Shown: piece after piece, positions 18,304 through 26,825 of the stretch
Layout: every line of letters begins with the position of its first letter
How positions within the stretch are numbered: position 1 is the stretch's first letter
NCBI RefSeq assembly: GCF_006149005.1
Contig: NZ_VBSL01000023.1
Coordinates: 1-57,922, forward strand
Origin: Larkinella sp. C7
Lineage (GTDB): Bacteria > Bacteroidota > Bacteroidia > Cytophagales > Spirosomataceae
Direction: 5' to 3'
DNA length: 57,922 nucleotides
The notes under the pieces: generated by a model
The model's input: the letters and a program-made list of their open reading frames with translations, nothing else
Told to the model about the DNA's origin: nothing
The model's database searches: none
Position numbers and translations under genes: made by a program

Positions 18304-18328
18304 AGTAAAAGTTAACTAATGAGAATTG

Positions 18329-18420
18329 AATAACGAATAATGAACGCTGAATAGCGAATAACGAAATAAAGAGGCAGTGCCACTTCGTTATTCGCTATTC
18401 AGCGTTCATTATTCGTTATT
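18329..18420. repeat. 37-bp perfect inverted repeat between convergent genes
   Basis: 18329-18365 is the exact reverse complement of 18384-18420, with an 18-nt loop that contains its own GGC-AGT-GCC mini-hairpin. The 5' arm is built from AATAACGAAT-like words. The right arm includes the stop codon of gldA (18416-18418). It could end transcription from both sides. Confidence 0.92.
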
Positions 18421-19357
18421 GATTGGTTGGTGTTGTCAACTGTTTAAACACCCCTTCCAGATTACTTTCCTGCTGTTTCAGCCCGACGAGGGTCAGGTTT
18501 TTGTCGGCAGCTAACCGGAAAACAGCCGCTCGCAGGTCGCTGTCCTGGTGGGCCGTCAGCCGGTAGCGGTTTTCGCCCAGTGCCTCGATGCGCAGAATAC
18601 CAGGAAGCGTGTTCAGGACCGAAATATCCTCCAGATCCCGCTCGAATTCGGCCACAACAGCGACCGAACCATCGGACGTTTCCCGCAACTGACTCAATTG
18701 CCCATCCGCCACAATCCGGCCCCGGTTGATGATGATGACCCGCTCGCAGAGGGCTTCGACTTCCTGCATGATGTGGGTTGAAAACAACACGGTTTTTTCG
18801 CGGCCCACTTCCCGAATCACCTGACGGATTTCCGTGAGCTGATTGGGGTCAAGTCCCGTGGTGGGTTCATCCAGAATCAGAACGGGCGGGTTGTGAATCA
18901 GCGCCTGTGCCAGCCCGACGCGCTGCCGGTAGCCTTTCGATAACTGGCCGATTTTCTTGCGCTGTTCCAGGTCCAGCCCCACCAATCCGATCATCTCCGT
19001 GACCCGCCGGCTCAGTGCAGAACCCCGCAAACCGTGGAGCGATCCCGCGAAGTGCAGAAACTCCTTCACGTACATGTCGAGGTAGAGTGGGTTATGCTCC
19101 GGCAGATAGCCCAAACTTCGCCGTACATCGATTGAATTCGTGCGGACGTCAAAGCCATTCACCACAACCGTGCCTTCGGTAGGGGGCAGATACGCCGTTG
19201 CAATTTTCATCGTCGTGGACTTCCCGGCTCCGTTGGGACCCAGAAATCCCACAATCTCACCCGGCTGAACGGAAAAAGAAATCCCATCGACCGCGCGCTG
19301 GGCCGTTTCGCCGTTTCGGGCGTAGAGTTTGGTCAGGTTTTGTACCAGAATGGACAT
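18416..19357 (-). CDS. gldA: ABC transporter ATP-binding protein, GldA-like
   Basis: 313 residues. Walker A is GPNGAGKST (about residues 40-48), the signature is LSKGYRQRVGLAQAL, Walker B is VLILDEP, and the switch histidine is in LFSTHIM. The C-terminal 80 residues resemble the extension of the GldA/NatA group. In gliding Bacteroidota GldA works with GldF and GldG, and none of those is in this window. The ATPase call is certain and the GldA name is likely but not proven. The gene is convergent with the DUF4136 gene. Confidence 0.85.
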   Translation of the reverse strand: MSILVQNLTKLYARNGETAQRAVDGISFSVQPGEIVGFLGPNGAGKSTTMKIATAYLPPTEGTVVVNGFDVRTNSIDVRRSLGYLPEHNPLYLDMYVKEFLHFAGSLHGLRGSALSRRVTEMIGLVGLDLEQRKKIGQLSKGYRQRVGLAQALIHNPPVLILDEPTTGLDPNQLTEIRQVIREVGREKTVLFSTHIMQEVEALCERVIIINRGRIVADGQLSQLRETSDGSVAVVAEFERDLEDISVLNTLPGILRIEALGENRYRLTAHQDSDLRAAVFRLAADKNLTLVGLKQQESNLEGVFKQLTTPTNQ

Positions 19358-19512
19358 CGGTCAATACGAAAATGCAAAGAGACAGTGTGCAAGGTAAAAA
19401 AACAATGCGAAGTCCCTCTATTAACGGCGTTTTTGGAAAACCGCTTTTAATACCAAAAACAATTTTTATTTTTAGCCTTCCGTTCAGCCTGAAACGGGTT
19501 GAAACAACTGCA

Positions 19513-19956
19513 ATGAGAACAAAGCACATCGGCATGGTAGTGGGTTGCCTGATGGCCATCAGTACCTGGGCGCAGCGACCGGCGACCCAAAGTCCCGCAC
19601 TGGAACACATCGATATTCTCAGCCATCCGCCGGAGGTTTTTACCAACTGTGAGAACGCCCAAACGCAGACGGATCTGAATTTATGCGCCCAGATGCGGTT
19701 TCAGAAAGCAGATCACGAATTGAATGCGGTTTACAAACAGTTGATCGGACTGGTTTCGAAAGATGAGAAGGCCATCGTGATGGAAGCCCAGCGGCAGTGG
19801 ATCGTTTACCGCGATGCGCACTGCAAAATTTACGAAAAAATGTACGAAGGCGGCTCCGCACTGCTGATGGTCATTGCCAACTGCAAGGAAGCCACCACCC
19901 TGAGCCGGATTACCGAATTAAAAGAATTAGTAGCCGAACGCAAACTTAGACAATAG
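19513..19956 (+). CDS. LprI-like (DUF1311) secreted protein
   Basis: 147 residues with a short signal peptide (MRTKHIGMVVGCLMAISTWA). Conserved family features are CENAQTQTDLNLCA, the helix ADHELNAVYKQLI, QRQWIVYRDAHCKIY, and a late Cys in IANCKEAT. The four cysteines probably form two disulfides. LprI of Mycobacterium inhibits lysozyme; most relatives have no known role. The ATG at 19513 is preferred because the reading frame further upstream has no signal peptide. It is followed after 11 nt by the permease. Confidence 0.8.
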   Translation: MRTKHIGMVVGCLMAISTWAQRPATQSPALEHIDILSHPPEVFTNCENAQTQTDLNLCAQMRFQKADHELNAVYKQLIGLVSKDEKAIVMEAQRQWIVYRDAHCKIYEKMYEGGSALLMVIANCKEATTLSRITELKELVAERKLRQ

Positions 19957-19967
19957 ACGCCAGCCTT

Positions 19968-21635
19968 ATGAGTGACTCTGTATTCCGGAAAAAATCGGTT
20001 GTAAAAGCCATCGCCGATGTGGGCGAGGGGCATGCGTCACACATGAACAAGGTGCTGGGCGTCCGCGATCTGACTTCGTTTGGAATCGCGGCCATCATTG
20101 GTGCTGGTATTTTCAGCACCATCGGGCGGGCCAGTGTCAATGGCGGGCCGGCGGTTTCGCTGCTGTTCGTCTTTACGGCTATTGCCTGTGTTTTTACGGC
20201 CCTCAGTTACGCCCAGTTTGCCTCCACCGTGCCGGTCAGCGGCAGTGCGTACACCTACGCGTACGTGTCGTTTGGGGAGATTTTCGCCTGGATCATTGGC
20301 TGGGCGCTCATTCTGGAATATGCCGTCAGCAACATGGTCGTGGCCATTTCGTGGTCCGAATATTTCACGTCGATGCTCGAAGGGTTCGGGGTCCATTTTC
20401 CATCGTACTGGGCCACGGATTACGGCTCGGCGGCCAAAGCCTACGCGCTCGTGCAGGCCAGTGCTGCCCCCGCCAGTCTGCCCGAAAATACGCGGGAACT
20501 CGCGCAGGCTTTTCAGGATGCTCCGGCACTCGGAAGTTTGAAATTCATTGCCGATTTGCCCGCTGGTTTTGTCACGGTTTTGATCACGGCTCTGGTTTAC
20601 GTCGGCATCAAGGAATCCCGGGCCGCCAGTAATCTGCTGGTGGTTCTGAAACTGGCCGTCATCGGTCTGGTCATTGCCGCTGGTGCCTTTTACGTAAAAC
20701 CGGCGAACTGGTCACCTTTTGCACCCAATGGGGTTGCGGGGGTGTTGAGCGGAGTGGCTTCGGTATTTTTTGCCTTCATTGGTTTCGATTCCATTTCGAC
20801 CACGGCGGAAGAGTGCAAAAATCCGCAGCGTGATTTACCCCGTGCGATGATCTACTGTTTAATTATCTGTACGGTTCTGTACGTGTTGATTACGCTGGTA
20901 TTGACCGGTATGGTGAATTATAAAGAACTGGGCGTCGATGATCCGCTGGCGTATGTGTTTCAGAAAGTGGGGCTCGACGCGATTGCGGGGGTGATTTCGG
21001 TTAGTGCCGTTGTTGCCATCACCAGCGCCTTGCTGGTGTATCAACTGGGCCAGCCCCGCATCTGGATGACCATGAGCCGCGATGGTTTGCTGTGGCCGCG
21101 TTTCTCGAAAATTCATCCGCGCTACCGGACGCCCTCGTTCGCCACCATCGTAACCGGTTTTCTGGTCGCCATTCCGTCGCTGTTTCTGGATATGCAGTTT
21201 TTCATCGACCTCACGAGCGTCGGGACCTTCTTCGCCTTTATCCTGGTCTGCGCCGGTATTCTGTTTCTGGACGCCAAAGACCTTTCCAAGCATTCGAAAT
21301 TCAAAGTGCCTTACATCAACGGCAAATACATCATCGGCCTAGCGCTGGTTGTGGCGATGTTTCTGGTTTTGCGCGCGGGTGGTCTGCTGAGCGGGATTCA
21401 GGAAAAACCGTTGCTGGCGTTTTTCTGGTTTACCTGGGCGCTGCTTGCCGTACTCTCGTTTCGGTATAATTTTTCCCTTCTCCCGGTTTTGGGCATCTTG
21501 ACCAACCTCTATTTGATGACCGAACTGGGCATCAGCAACTGGGCCATTTTCGTAGTCTGGCTGGTCATCGGTCTGGTCATTTACTTTTCGTACGGTTACC
21601 GTAAAAGCAAACTGGCTGTCGAAGCCGCTTCGTAA
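19968..21635 (+). CDS. APC-family amino-acid permease
   Basis: 555 residues and about 12 membrane helices. The first helix has GIAAIIGAGIFSTIG, the substrate-binding motif of the amino acid-polyamine-organocation family. SYAQFASTVPVSGSAYTYAY and FFAFIGFDSISTTAEECKNPQRDLPRAM are typical of the cationic amino acid transporter branch (YfnA-like). It should import an amino acid across the inner membrane. Together with upstream SusCD and the peptidases it fits amino-acid uptake, although it lies beyond gldA and is a separate unit. Confidence 0.93.
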   Translation: MSDSVFRKKSVVKAIADVGEGHASHMNKVLGVRDLTSFGIAAIIGAGIFSTIGRASVNGGPAVSLLFVFTAIACVFTALSYAQFASTVPVSGSAYTYAYVSFGEIFAWIIGWALILEYAVSNMVVAISWSEYFTSMLEGFGVHFPSYWATDYGSAAKAYALVQASAAPASLPENTRELAQAFQDAPALGSLKFIADLPAGFVTVLITALVYVGIKESRAASNLLVVLKLAVIGLVIAAGAFYVKPANWSPFAPNGVAGVLSGVASVFFAFIGFDSISTTAEECKNPQRDLPRAMIYCLIICTVLYVLITLVLTGMVNYKELGVDDPLAYVFQKVGLDAIAGVISVSAVVAITSALLVYQLGQPRIWMTMSRDGLLWPRFSKIHPRYRTPSFATIVTGFLVAIPSLFLDMQFFIDLTSVGTFFAFILVCAGILFLDAKDLSKHSKFKVPYINGKYIIGLALVVAMFLVLRAGGLLSGIQEKPLLAFFWFTWALLAVLSFRYNFSLLPVLGILTNLYLMTELGISNWAIFVVWLVIGLVIYFSYGYRKSKLAVEAAS

Positions 21636-21800
21636 CGGGCGGTTTTAAACTTTGAATAGAAAAATAATGCAATAATTTATGAATTGATTGTACAGGCAAT
21701 AAAATTTAATATTATCTTGTGACCCGGAAATCGTTGCGGTCTGTTAATGGTTTAGGCGGTTTCCAATTGAAATTAATCATTACATCTCGCAATAATGCAG

Positions 21801-21832
21801 AAAGCCTATAGGGTCTCCTTATGGGCTTTTTT
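21801..21832 (+). terminator. terminator after the permease gene
   Basis: AAAGCC at 21801-21806 pairs with GGGCTTT at 21823-21829, with weaker pairing inside, followed by a T-run. It lies about 165 nt after the permease stop; the AT-rich sequence between (21636-21800) shows no gene. Confidence 0.6.
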
Positions 21833-21851
21833 ATAGCAGTGAACGGGGCCA

Positions 21852-21903
21852 TTATGCCAAAAGGGGTACCACGCTATTTTCCGTGGTACCCCTTTTGGCA
21901 TAA
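21852..21903. repeat. 22-bp perfect inverted repeat
   Basis: 21852-21873 is the exact reverse complement of 21882-21903, with an 8-nt loop. The arm contains CCAAAAGGGGTACCACG. It lies between the convergent permease and metallopeptidase genes, 14 nt from the latter's stop, and probably ends transcription from the minus side. Confidence 0.92.
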
Positions 21904-21916
21904 GCAACACTGAACG

Positions 21917-22603
21917 TTAGTCGCTCCGGCGACCGCCCATCAGCAGACTGGCGTAATACAGCAGTGTGGCCAGTGAACCGAGTGCGGCTACCACGTAGGT
22001 CATAGCCGCCCACCAGAGGGCATCTTTGGCAAAACCGTATTCCCGTTGGTTAACGATGTTCCGGCTTTGCACCCAGGCCAGAGCCCGGCGGCTGGCGTCG
22101 AACTCGACGGGCAGCGTGACAAAACTGAACAGCGTCGTCACGGCAAACAGAGCCACGCCAACCGCCAGCGGAATGATGGTGGTGTTGATCAGTAAAATAC
22201 CAATCAGGATGATCCATTGCAGATAACTCGACGAAACCGTCAGGAACGGCACCATCGCCGAACGGAATTTAAGCGGACCGTAGGCCGTCGCGTGTTGCAC
22301 GGCGTGACCGCATTCGTGGGCAGCCACAGCCGCAGCCGATACGCTTCGCCCGTAATAGACGTCGGCGCTCAGGTTGACGGTTTTGTCCTGCGGGTTATAG
22401 TGGTCGGTCAGCATTCCTTCCACCGAGAGGACGCGAACGTCGAAAATGTTGTTTTCGTGGAGCATCCGCTCGGCAATCTCCTTGCCGCTCAGACCGTTGC
22501 TCAGTCCGATTTGCGAATACTCGTTAAACTTGCTCCGCAGACGCCAGCTGATACCGGCACTCAGGAGAGCGAAAATGATGAAAATAATCCAGATTCCAGG
22601 CAT
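21917..22603 (-). CDS. neutral zinc metallopeptidase, YugP-like membrane protein
   Basis: 228 residues. A start helix (GIWIIFIIFALLSAGISW) and a hydrophobic second half with about three helices flank HECGH at residues 96-100, the HExxH zinc site. The downstream EFDASRRAL is typical of Zn_peptidase_2. The catalytic part should face the cytosol or the membrane surface. Substrates are unknown. It is convergent with the permease. Confidence 0.88.
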   Translation of the reverse strand: MPGIWIIFIIFALLSAGISWRLRSKFNEYSQIGLSNGLSGKEIAERMLHENNIFDVRVLSVEGMLTDHYNPQDKTVNLSADVYYGRSVSAAAVAAHECGHAVQHATAYGPLKFRSAMVPFLTVSSSYLQWIILIGILLINTTIIPLAVGVALFAVTTLFSFVTLPVEFDASRRALAWVQSRNIVNQREYGFAKDALWWAAMTYVVAALGSLATLLYYASLLMGGRRSD

Positions 22604-22751
22604 AATTCAACAAAGACCGGGGTCGCCGGTACGATTAAGAGTACATGGTTAAACGGTAGTGTGGATCACTATACTAACCTAACAAATATCACTAAAAAAA
22701 CAGTTCATTGTTCATCCAGTCGGGCAACCGTTGATCCCGGTTTTGGGAAAA

Positions 22752-23240
22752 TCATCCTTCCGGGTAAGCGTTGCGGATTTTTCCAATCAGCGCCGTGGTT
22801 GAATAACCCGCCACGAGCGGAATGGTTTGCACCTGGCCGCCATTTTCAAGCACAAAATCGGCACCCACAATGGCACTGACGGTGTAGTCGTCGCCTTTGA
22901 CCAGCACATCCGGTTTCAACGCCTGAATCAAGTCAAGCGGTGTGGACTCACCGAAAAGAACGACCGCATCGACAAACGCCAGTGAAGCCATCAGCCGGGC
23001 ACGGGCGTATTCGTTGACAACGGGGCGCAGTGGCCCTTTGATGCAACTGACGGACGCATCGGTATTTAATCCCAGAATCAGTTTGTCGCCGAATTGACGG
23101 GCTTTTTCCAGGTAATCGACATGACCCAGGTGCAAAATATCGAAACAGCCATTCGTGAAAACCAGCCGCTGACCCTCAGCGTGCCACTGTTCGGCTAAGG
23201 CAACGGCCTGATCCCGGCTGAGGATTTTGGATTCGGTCAT
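22752..23240 (-). CDS. rfaE2: D-glycero-beta-D-manno-heptose 1-phosphate adenylyltransferase
   Basis: 162 residues, the stand-alone nucleotidyltransferase half of HldE. TNGCFDILHLGHVDYLEKAR carries the HxGH motif (His37, His40). GLNTDASVSCIKGPLRPV and KGDDYTVSAIVGADFVLENGG complete the family pattern. It makes ADP-heptose for the lipopolysaccharide core. The kinase half (RfaE1) is not in the window. The downstream minus-strand region is gene-free for about 148 nt. Confidence 0.93.
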   Translation of the reverse strand: MTESKILSRDQAVALAEQWHAEGQRLVFTNGCFDILHLGHVDYLEKARQFGDKLILGLNTDASVSCIKGPLRPVVNEYARARLMASLAFVDAVVLFGESTPLDLIQALKPDVLVKGDDYTVSAIVGADFVLENGGQVQTIPLVAGYSTTALIGKIRNAYPEG

Positions 23241-23245
23241 ATTAC

Positions 23246-23370
23246 TTTAAATGGTTGAAGGATGGTTATGATGGTTGAATGGTTTTTGTGGTTAAGATGG
23301 TTATAATGGTTGAATGGCTTGTTTTTAAACAACCATTTTTAACCATAAAAACCATCTATCCATCCTTTAT
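23246..23370. repeat. imperfect inverted repeat with a 72-nt C-free arm
   Basis: From 23246 to 23317 the plus strand has no C and repeats ATGGTT-like words. The 3' side (about 23330-23370) is its imperfect complement, with ACCATTTTTAACCATAAAAA. It lies between the flippase-like gene and rfaE2, both on the minus strand. Confidence 0.75.
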
Positions 23371-23374
23371 TTTA

Positions 23375-24394
23375 TCACGACTCCGCCCCGACTACCTGTT
23401 GCGGATTTCGGCCTTTCAGCATCACAATCAGGAAGCTCAGTGCGCCCAGCACCACGACGTAGAACCACTGTGTAAACAGCATCAGCGTGGCCAGCGTGGC
23501 CCCGTCCTGGTTACTGATCCCGTAAAGCGCCAATGCGGCCCCAACCAGAATGTTGAACGTTCCGGCACCGCCCTGAACGGGAGCGGCCATTCCCAACGCA
23601 CCCATGATCAGAATCGTCAGCCCCGCGCGCCAGCCCAGATCGGCGGTTTGGGGCATGGCCGAAAACAGCACGAACGACATGAAATAGTACATTGTCCAGA
23701 TCAACACCGTGTGAAAAATGAATGCCCAGGGGTTTTTCAACTTGCGGACACTCAGCAAGCCTTCGAGCAGGCCGACCACGAACTTTTCAACGCGCTGGTA
23801 GAAAGGTTTCTGGCGGAGCACTTCCTTATAGCGGGTGTAGAAAAACCAGATCATCACCGCAAACCCGAGCAGACAGCCAGCCAGAATGACCAGCAACCAG
23901 GTGTTGTCGCGCACACCGGCCATGTTGAACTTGGATGCGAAAAAGTCCATCAGGAAGGTGCTGAGCCGGTTGAATTCGATCAGAAAGGTGGCACCGAGGA
24001 GGAAAAACAGTACTACGACGTCGATAATCCGCTCGGCCACAACGGTGCCGAAACTGACGTTGACGGGAACACCTTCCAGCCGGTTGAGCGTCCCGCAGCG
24101 GGTGACTTCGCCCATGCGCGGAACCACCAGATTGGCAAAATAACCGGTCAGAACGCCCAGGGTCGTGTTGACAATCGCGGGCCGATAGCCCACCACCGGT
24201 TCCAGCAGCAGACCCCATCGATAAGCCCGGCTCCAGTGGGCCACCACCGTCAGCACACCCGACACCGCAATCCAGGTGTAGTCGGCTTTGCTGAACGCGT
24301 CGAACATGGCCGCCCGGTCGATGTCCTTGAATACGTACCAGAGCAATCCGGCGGCAATGCTGAGCGAAATGCCGTATTTTAAAATGTTTTTCAA
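23375..24394 (-). CDS. lysylphosphatidylglycerol synthase-like / UPF0104 membrane protein
   Basis: 339 residues and about 8 membrane helices. RVPRMGEV-type features appear as NLVVPRMGEVTRCGTLNRLEGVP, typical of the AglD/UPF0104 branch, with VQGGAGTFNILVG near the end. Relatives are lipid flippases or MprF-like domains without the soluble synthase part. The start is a TTG at 24394: an in-frame stop lies two codons upstream, and the next Met would remove the first helix. It is probably in one unit with rfaE2. Confidence 0.82.
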   Translation of the reverse strand: MKNILKYGISLSIAAGLLWYVFKDIDRAAMFDAFSKADYTWIAVSGVLTVVAHWSRAYRWGLLLEPVVGYRPAIVNTTLGVLTGYFANLVVPRMGEVTRCGTLNRLEGVPVNVSFGTVVAERIIDVVVLFFLLGATFLIEFNRLSTFLMDFFASKFNMAGVRDNTWLLVILAGCLLGFAVMIWFFYTRYKEVLRQKPFYQRVEKFVVGLLEGLLSVRKLKNPWAFIFHTVLIWTMYYFMSFVLFSAMPQTADLGWRAGLTILIMGALGMAAPVQGGAGTFNILVGAALALYGISNQDGATLATLMLFTQWFYVVVLGALSFLIVMLKGRNPQQVVGAES

Positions 24395-24410
24395 GGGCTA
24401 AATGGTTTTT

Positions 24411-24504
24411 ATGGTTGTGCTGGCTGGATGGTTACGTATGGTTGAATGGGTAAAATTAGAGTGAGCCATTCAACCATACGTAACCATCCAGCCAGCACAA
24501 CCAT
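24411..24504. repeat. 39-bp perfect inverted repeat
   Basis: 24411-24449 is the exact reverse complement of 24466-24504, with a 16-nt loop. It fills the gap between the start of the membrane-protein gene and the end of panD. It is the longest perfect palindrome I found in the window. The arm includes ATGGTTGTGCTGGCTGGATG. Confidence 0.95.
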
Positions 24505-24510
24505 TCAAAT

Positions 24511-24858
24511 TTAAACTAATCGGTTATTGTTGTCGGGAAAAACCACCAGCGGTTTGTAGGATTTGGCTTCATCGGTGGTCATCATGCCGTAGGCAATGAT
24601 GATGATGATGTCGCCGACCTGCGCGCGCCGGGCGGCTGCCCCGTTGAGGCAAATAATGCCGGAACCGCGTTCTCCCTTGATCACGTAGGTGACCAAACGT
24701 TCGCCATTGTTGTTGTTGACAATATGCACCTGCTCATTTTCAAGCAATCCGGCCGCATCCATCAGATCCTCGTCGATGGTAATGCTGCCGACATAATTCA
24801 GTTCAGCCTGCGTTACCCGGACCCGGTGGATCTTGGATTTCATTACGGTAATAAACAT
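24511..24858 (-). CDS. panD: aspartate 1-decarboxylase
   Basis: 115 residues. The proenzyme self-cleaves between Gly24 and Ser25 in NYVGSITID to form the pyruvoyl cofactor. [20 protein letters not shown] and [10 protein letters not shown] are family hallmarks. It makes beta-alanine for pantothenate. It is 114 nt downstream of panC on the same strand, and the two supply the two halves of the same step. The start [11 protein letters not shown] at 24858 fits the usual length; a longer frame to 24915 adds residues that are not part of the family. Confidence 0.94.
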   Translation of the reverse strand: MFITVMKSKIHRVRVTQAELNYVGSITIDEDLMDAAGLLENEQVHIVNNNNGERLVTYVIKGERGSGIICLNGAAARRAQVGDIIIIIAYGMMTTDEAKSYKPLVVFPDNNNRLV

Positions 24859-24972
24859 AGTTGTAGTGACTGCCCGGTTCAAACGGACGATCAAAAGTAG
24901 TGAAAAACCGTCCACCCGAAGCAGTTACCGCAAAAACAGCCCGCGAAAAGAGTTAGTTCAGCCGCCGGTTTG

Positions 24973-25815
24973 TCACAGGATCAGGTTGTCGATCAGCCGG
25001 GTTTTTCCCAGATGTGCGGCAATGCACAAGGCCGTTGCGCCCGGTGCCTGGAGTTGTTCAACGGGCTGGAGCGTGTCGGCATTGGCAATCTCGAAATACT
25101 CCAGCCGGAAAGCGGGATGGTTTTGTAAATAGCCTTCTACGGCGGTTTTGGCGGTTTCGAGCGTCCCGTCGTTGCGCAAAATGTCCTGCGCCTGGGTCAA
25201 TGCCTGGAAGAGAACGGGGGCTTCCTGCCGTTCGGCGGGCGACAGGTTGCGGTTACGCGACGACATCGCCAGGCCGTCGTCTTCCCGCACGATGGGCATC
25301 CGCACCAGTTCCAGTTGAAAACCCAGATCGCGGATCAGCCGTTTCACCACCGCCACCTGTTGCAGGTCTTTCTGACCGAAATACGCCCGGCTGGGCTGGA
25401 TGATGTTGAACAGTTTGGAAACCACAATGCCGACGCCGTTGAAATGCCCCGGCCGGAAGGCCCCTTCCAGCACGGTTTCGAGTTCGCCAAAATTCAGTTT
25501 CATCAGGGGATTGGTCGGGTATATTTCGTCTACTGACGGCGCAAAAACCAGATCACAACCGGCTTCTTCCAGCAGTTGACAGTCGGCTTCGAGCGTGTGC
25601 GGATACCGGGCGAGGTCGTCGGCGTTGTTGAACTGCGTCGGATTGACGAAGATGCTGCAAACCGTGAGGTCATTCTGGGCTTTACAGGCGTCGACCAGGG
25701 TCATATGTCCTGCATGCAGCGCGCCCATCGTGGGGACTAGTCCGATGGAGTGACCGTTCCGGCGTTGAGAATCAAGTGCTTGCCGTATACCGGCGATGGT
25801 TTCGTAGAGTTGCAT
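24973..25815 (-). CDS. panC: pantothenate synthetase
   Basis: 280 residues. It joins pantoate and beta-alanine using ATP. VPTMGALHAGHMTLV holds the HxGH site (His34, His37). FVNPTQFN, FGQKDLQQ and SSRNRNLSP complete the pattern. Length is normal. It is divergent from the GT5-like gene across 200 nt and upstream of panD. Confidence 0.95.
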   Translation of the reverse strand: MQLYETIAGIRQALDSQRRNGHSIGLVPTMGALHAGHMTLVDACKAQNDLTVCSIFVNPTQFNNADDLARYPHTLEADCQLLEEAGCDLVFAPSVDEIYPTNPLMKLNFGELETVLEGAFRPGHFNGVGIVVSKLFNIIQPSRAYFGQKDLQQVAVVKRLIRDLGFQLELVRMPIVREDDGLAMSSRNRNLSPAERQEAPVLFQALTQAQDILRNDGTLETAKTAVEGYLQNHPAFRLEYFEIANADTLQPVEQLQAPGATALCIAAHLGKTRLIDNLIL

Positions 25816-25924
25816 AGTGACTTTTTAAGAAATTGAGTTGGTCAGCCGCCGGATTCGGCCGAAGCGGGAATTCGGCGACGAGCGGTTTATGTTGACAAAA
25901 CAGGAGTTTTTCTGGCGGAATTCT

Positions 25925-25956
25925 ATTGAAATACCAGAAAAAATTGTATAATTTTG
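25925..25956 (+). promoter_or_regulatory. candidate promoter for the GT5-like gene
   Basis: ATTG (25925-25928), a 20-nt spacer and TAATTTTG (25949-25956) match the Bacteroidota consensus, with a perfect TAnnTTTG. The start codon is 60 nt further down. Confidence 0.6.
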
Positions 25957-26015
25957 CAGATTTTTAATTTGTTCCGCTACGGCGGTGTATTTCACTAAAG
26001 CCCCCCAATCGTGTT

Positions 26016-26825
26016 ATGAGCAAACTTCGGATTCTCTACGTTGCCAGTGAAATCAACCCTTTCCTCCAGACTTCAGCGGTAGCCGATTTTGTTCGGAAAC
26101 TGCCGCAGGCGATGCAGGAACGCGGCATGGAAATTCGCATCCTGGTGCCACGTTTCGGGCTGATCAACGAGCGAAAGAACCGGCTACACGAGGTGGTCCG
26201 TTTATCGGGTATCAATATTACGGTGGGCGATGAAGAAAAGCCGCTGATTATCAAGGTGGCCTCCATTCCCAATGCCAAGCTTCAGGTGTATTTTATTGAC
26301 AATGAAGACTATTTCCAGCGTAAACACGTTTTTCTTGACAAGGATGACCGATTCTACGAAGACAACGACGAGCGGACTATTTTCTTCTGCAAAGGCGTTC
26401 TGGAGACCGTGAAGAAATTAGGCTGGTCACCCGACATCGTCCACTGCAATGACTGGATGACGGCCCTGATTCCGCTGTATCTGAAAACAACCTACAAAAA
26501 CGACCCCATGTTTAAGGATACCAAGTCGGTATTCTCGGTCTACAACAACTCGTTTTCGTACCGTTTCGACGATGGTCTGGTTGAAAAAGCCAAGGCCATG
26601 GATGTGGATGAAGACATGTTGAAATATCTAAAATCGGCTGATTATGACGGTTTTATCCGGATGGGATGTACCTATGCCGATGTGGTTGTAAAAGCCGACG
26701 AAGATTATAGCGAGAGTTTAAATACTATTTTGAATGATTTGTCCGACAAGAAATTTGAACTCGCCGAAGAAGGCCAGGAAGTTGCTGATCAATACTACAA
26801 CCTTTATACGGAACTGGCGGGCTAA
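26016..26825 (+). CDS. GT5 (glycogen/starch synthase) N-terminal domain protein, probably degenerate
   Basis: 269 residues, matching only the N-terminal Rossmann domain of glycogen synthase. RILYVASEINPF, WSPDIVHCNDWMTALIPLYL and YADVVVKADEDYSES follow the GT5 pattern. The C-terminal GT-B half is absent. The ADP-glucose motif KxGGLAD is replaced by QTSAVAD, so normal synthase activity is unlikely. This short form is, to my knowledge, conserved in Bacteroidota, which argues against a random truncation. The downstream lipoprotein gene overlaps or abuts it. Confidence 0.8.
   Translation: MSKLRILYVASEINPFLQTSAVADFVRKLPQAMQERGMEIRILVPRFGLINERKNRLHEVVRLSGINITVGDEEKPLIIKVASIPNAKLQVYFIDNEDYFQRKHVFLDKDDRFYEDNDERTIFFCKGVLETVKKLGWSPDIVHCNDWMTALIPLYLKTTYKNDPMFKDTKSVFSVYNNSFSYRFDDGLVEKAKAMDVDEDMLKYLKSADYDGFIRMGCTYADVVVKADEDYSESLNTILNDLSDKKFELAEEGQEVADQYYNLYTELAG

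Noticed and set aside
23246-23370. Possible CRISPR or minisatellite because of repeated ATGGTT words
   Set aside because: No fixed repeat-spacer pattern; it is one arm of an inverted repeat.
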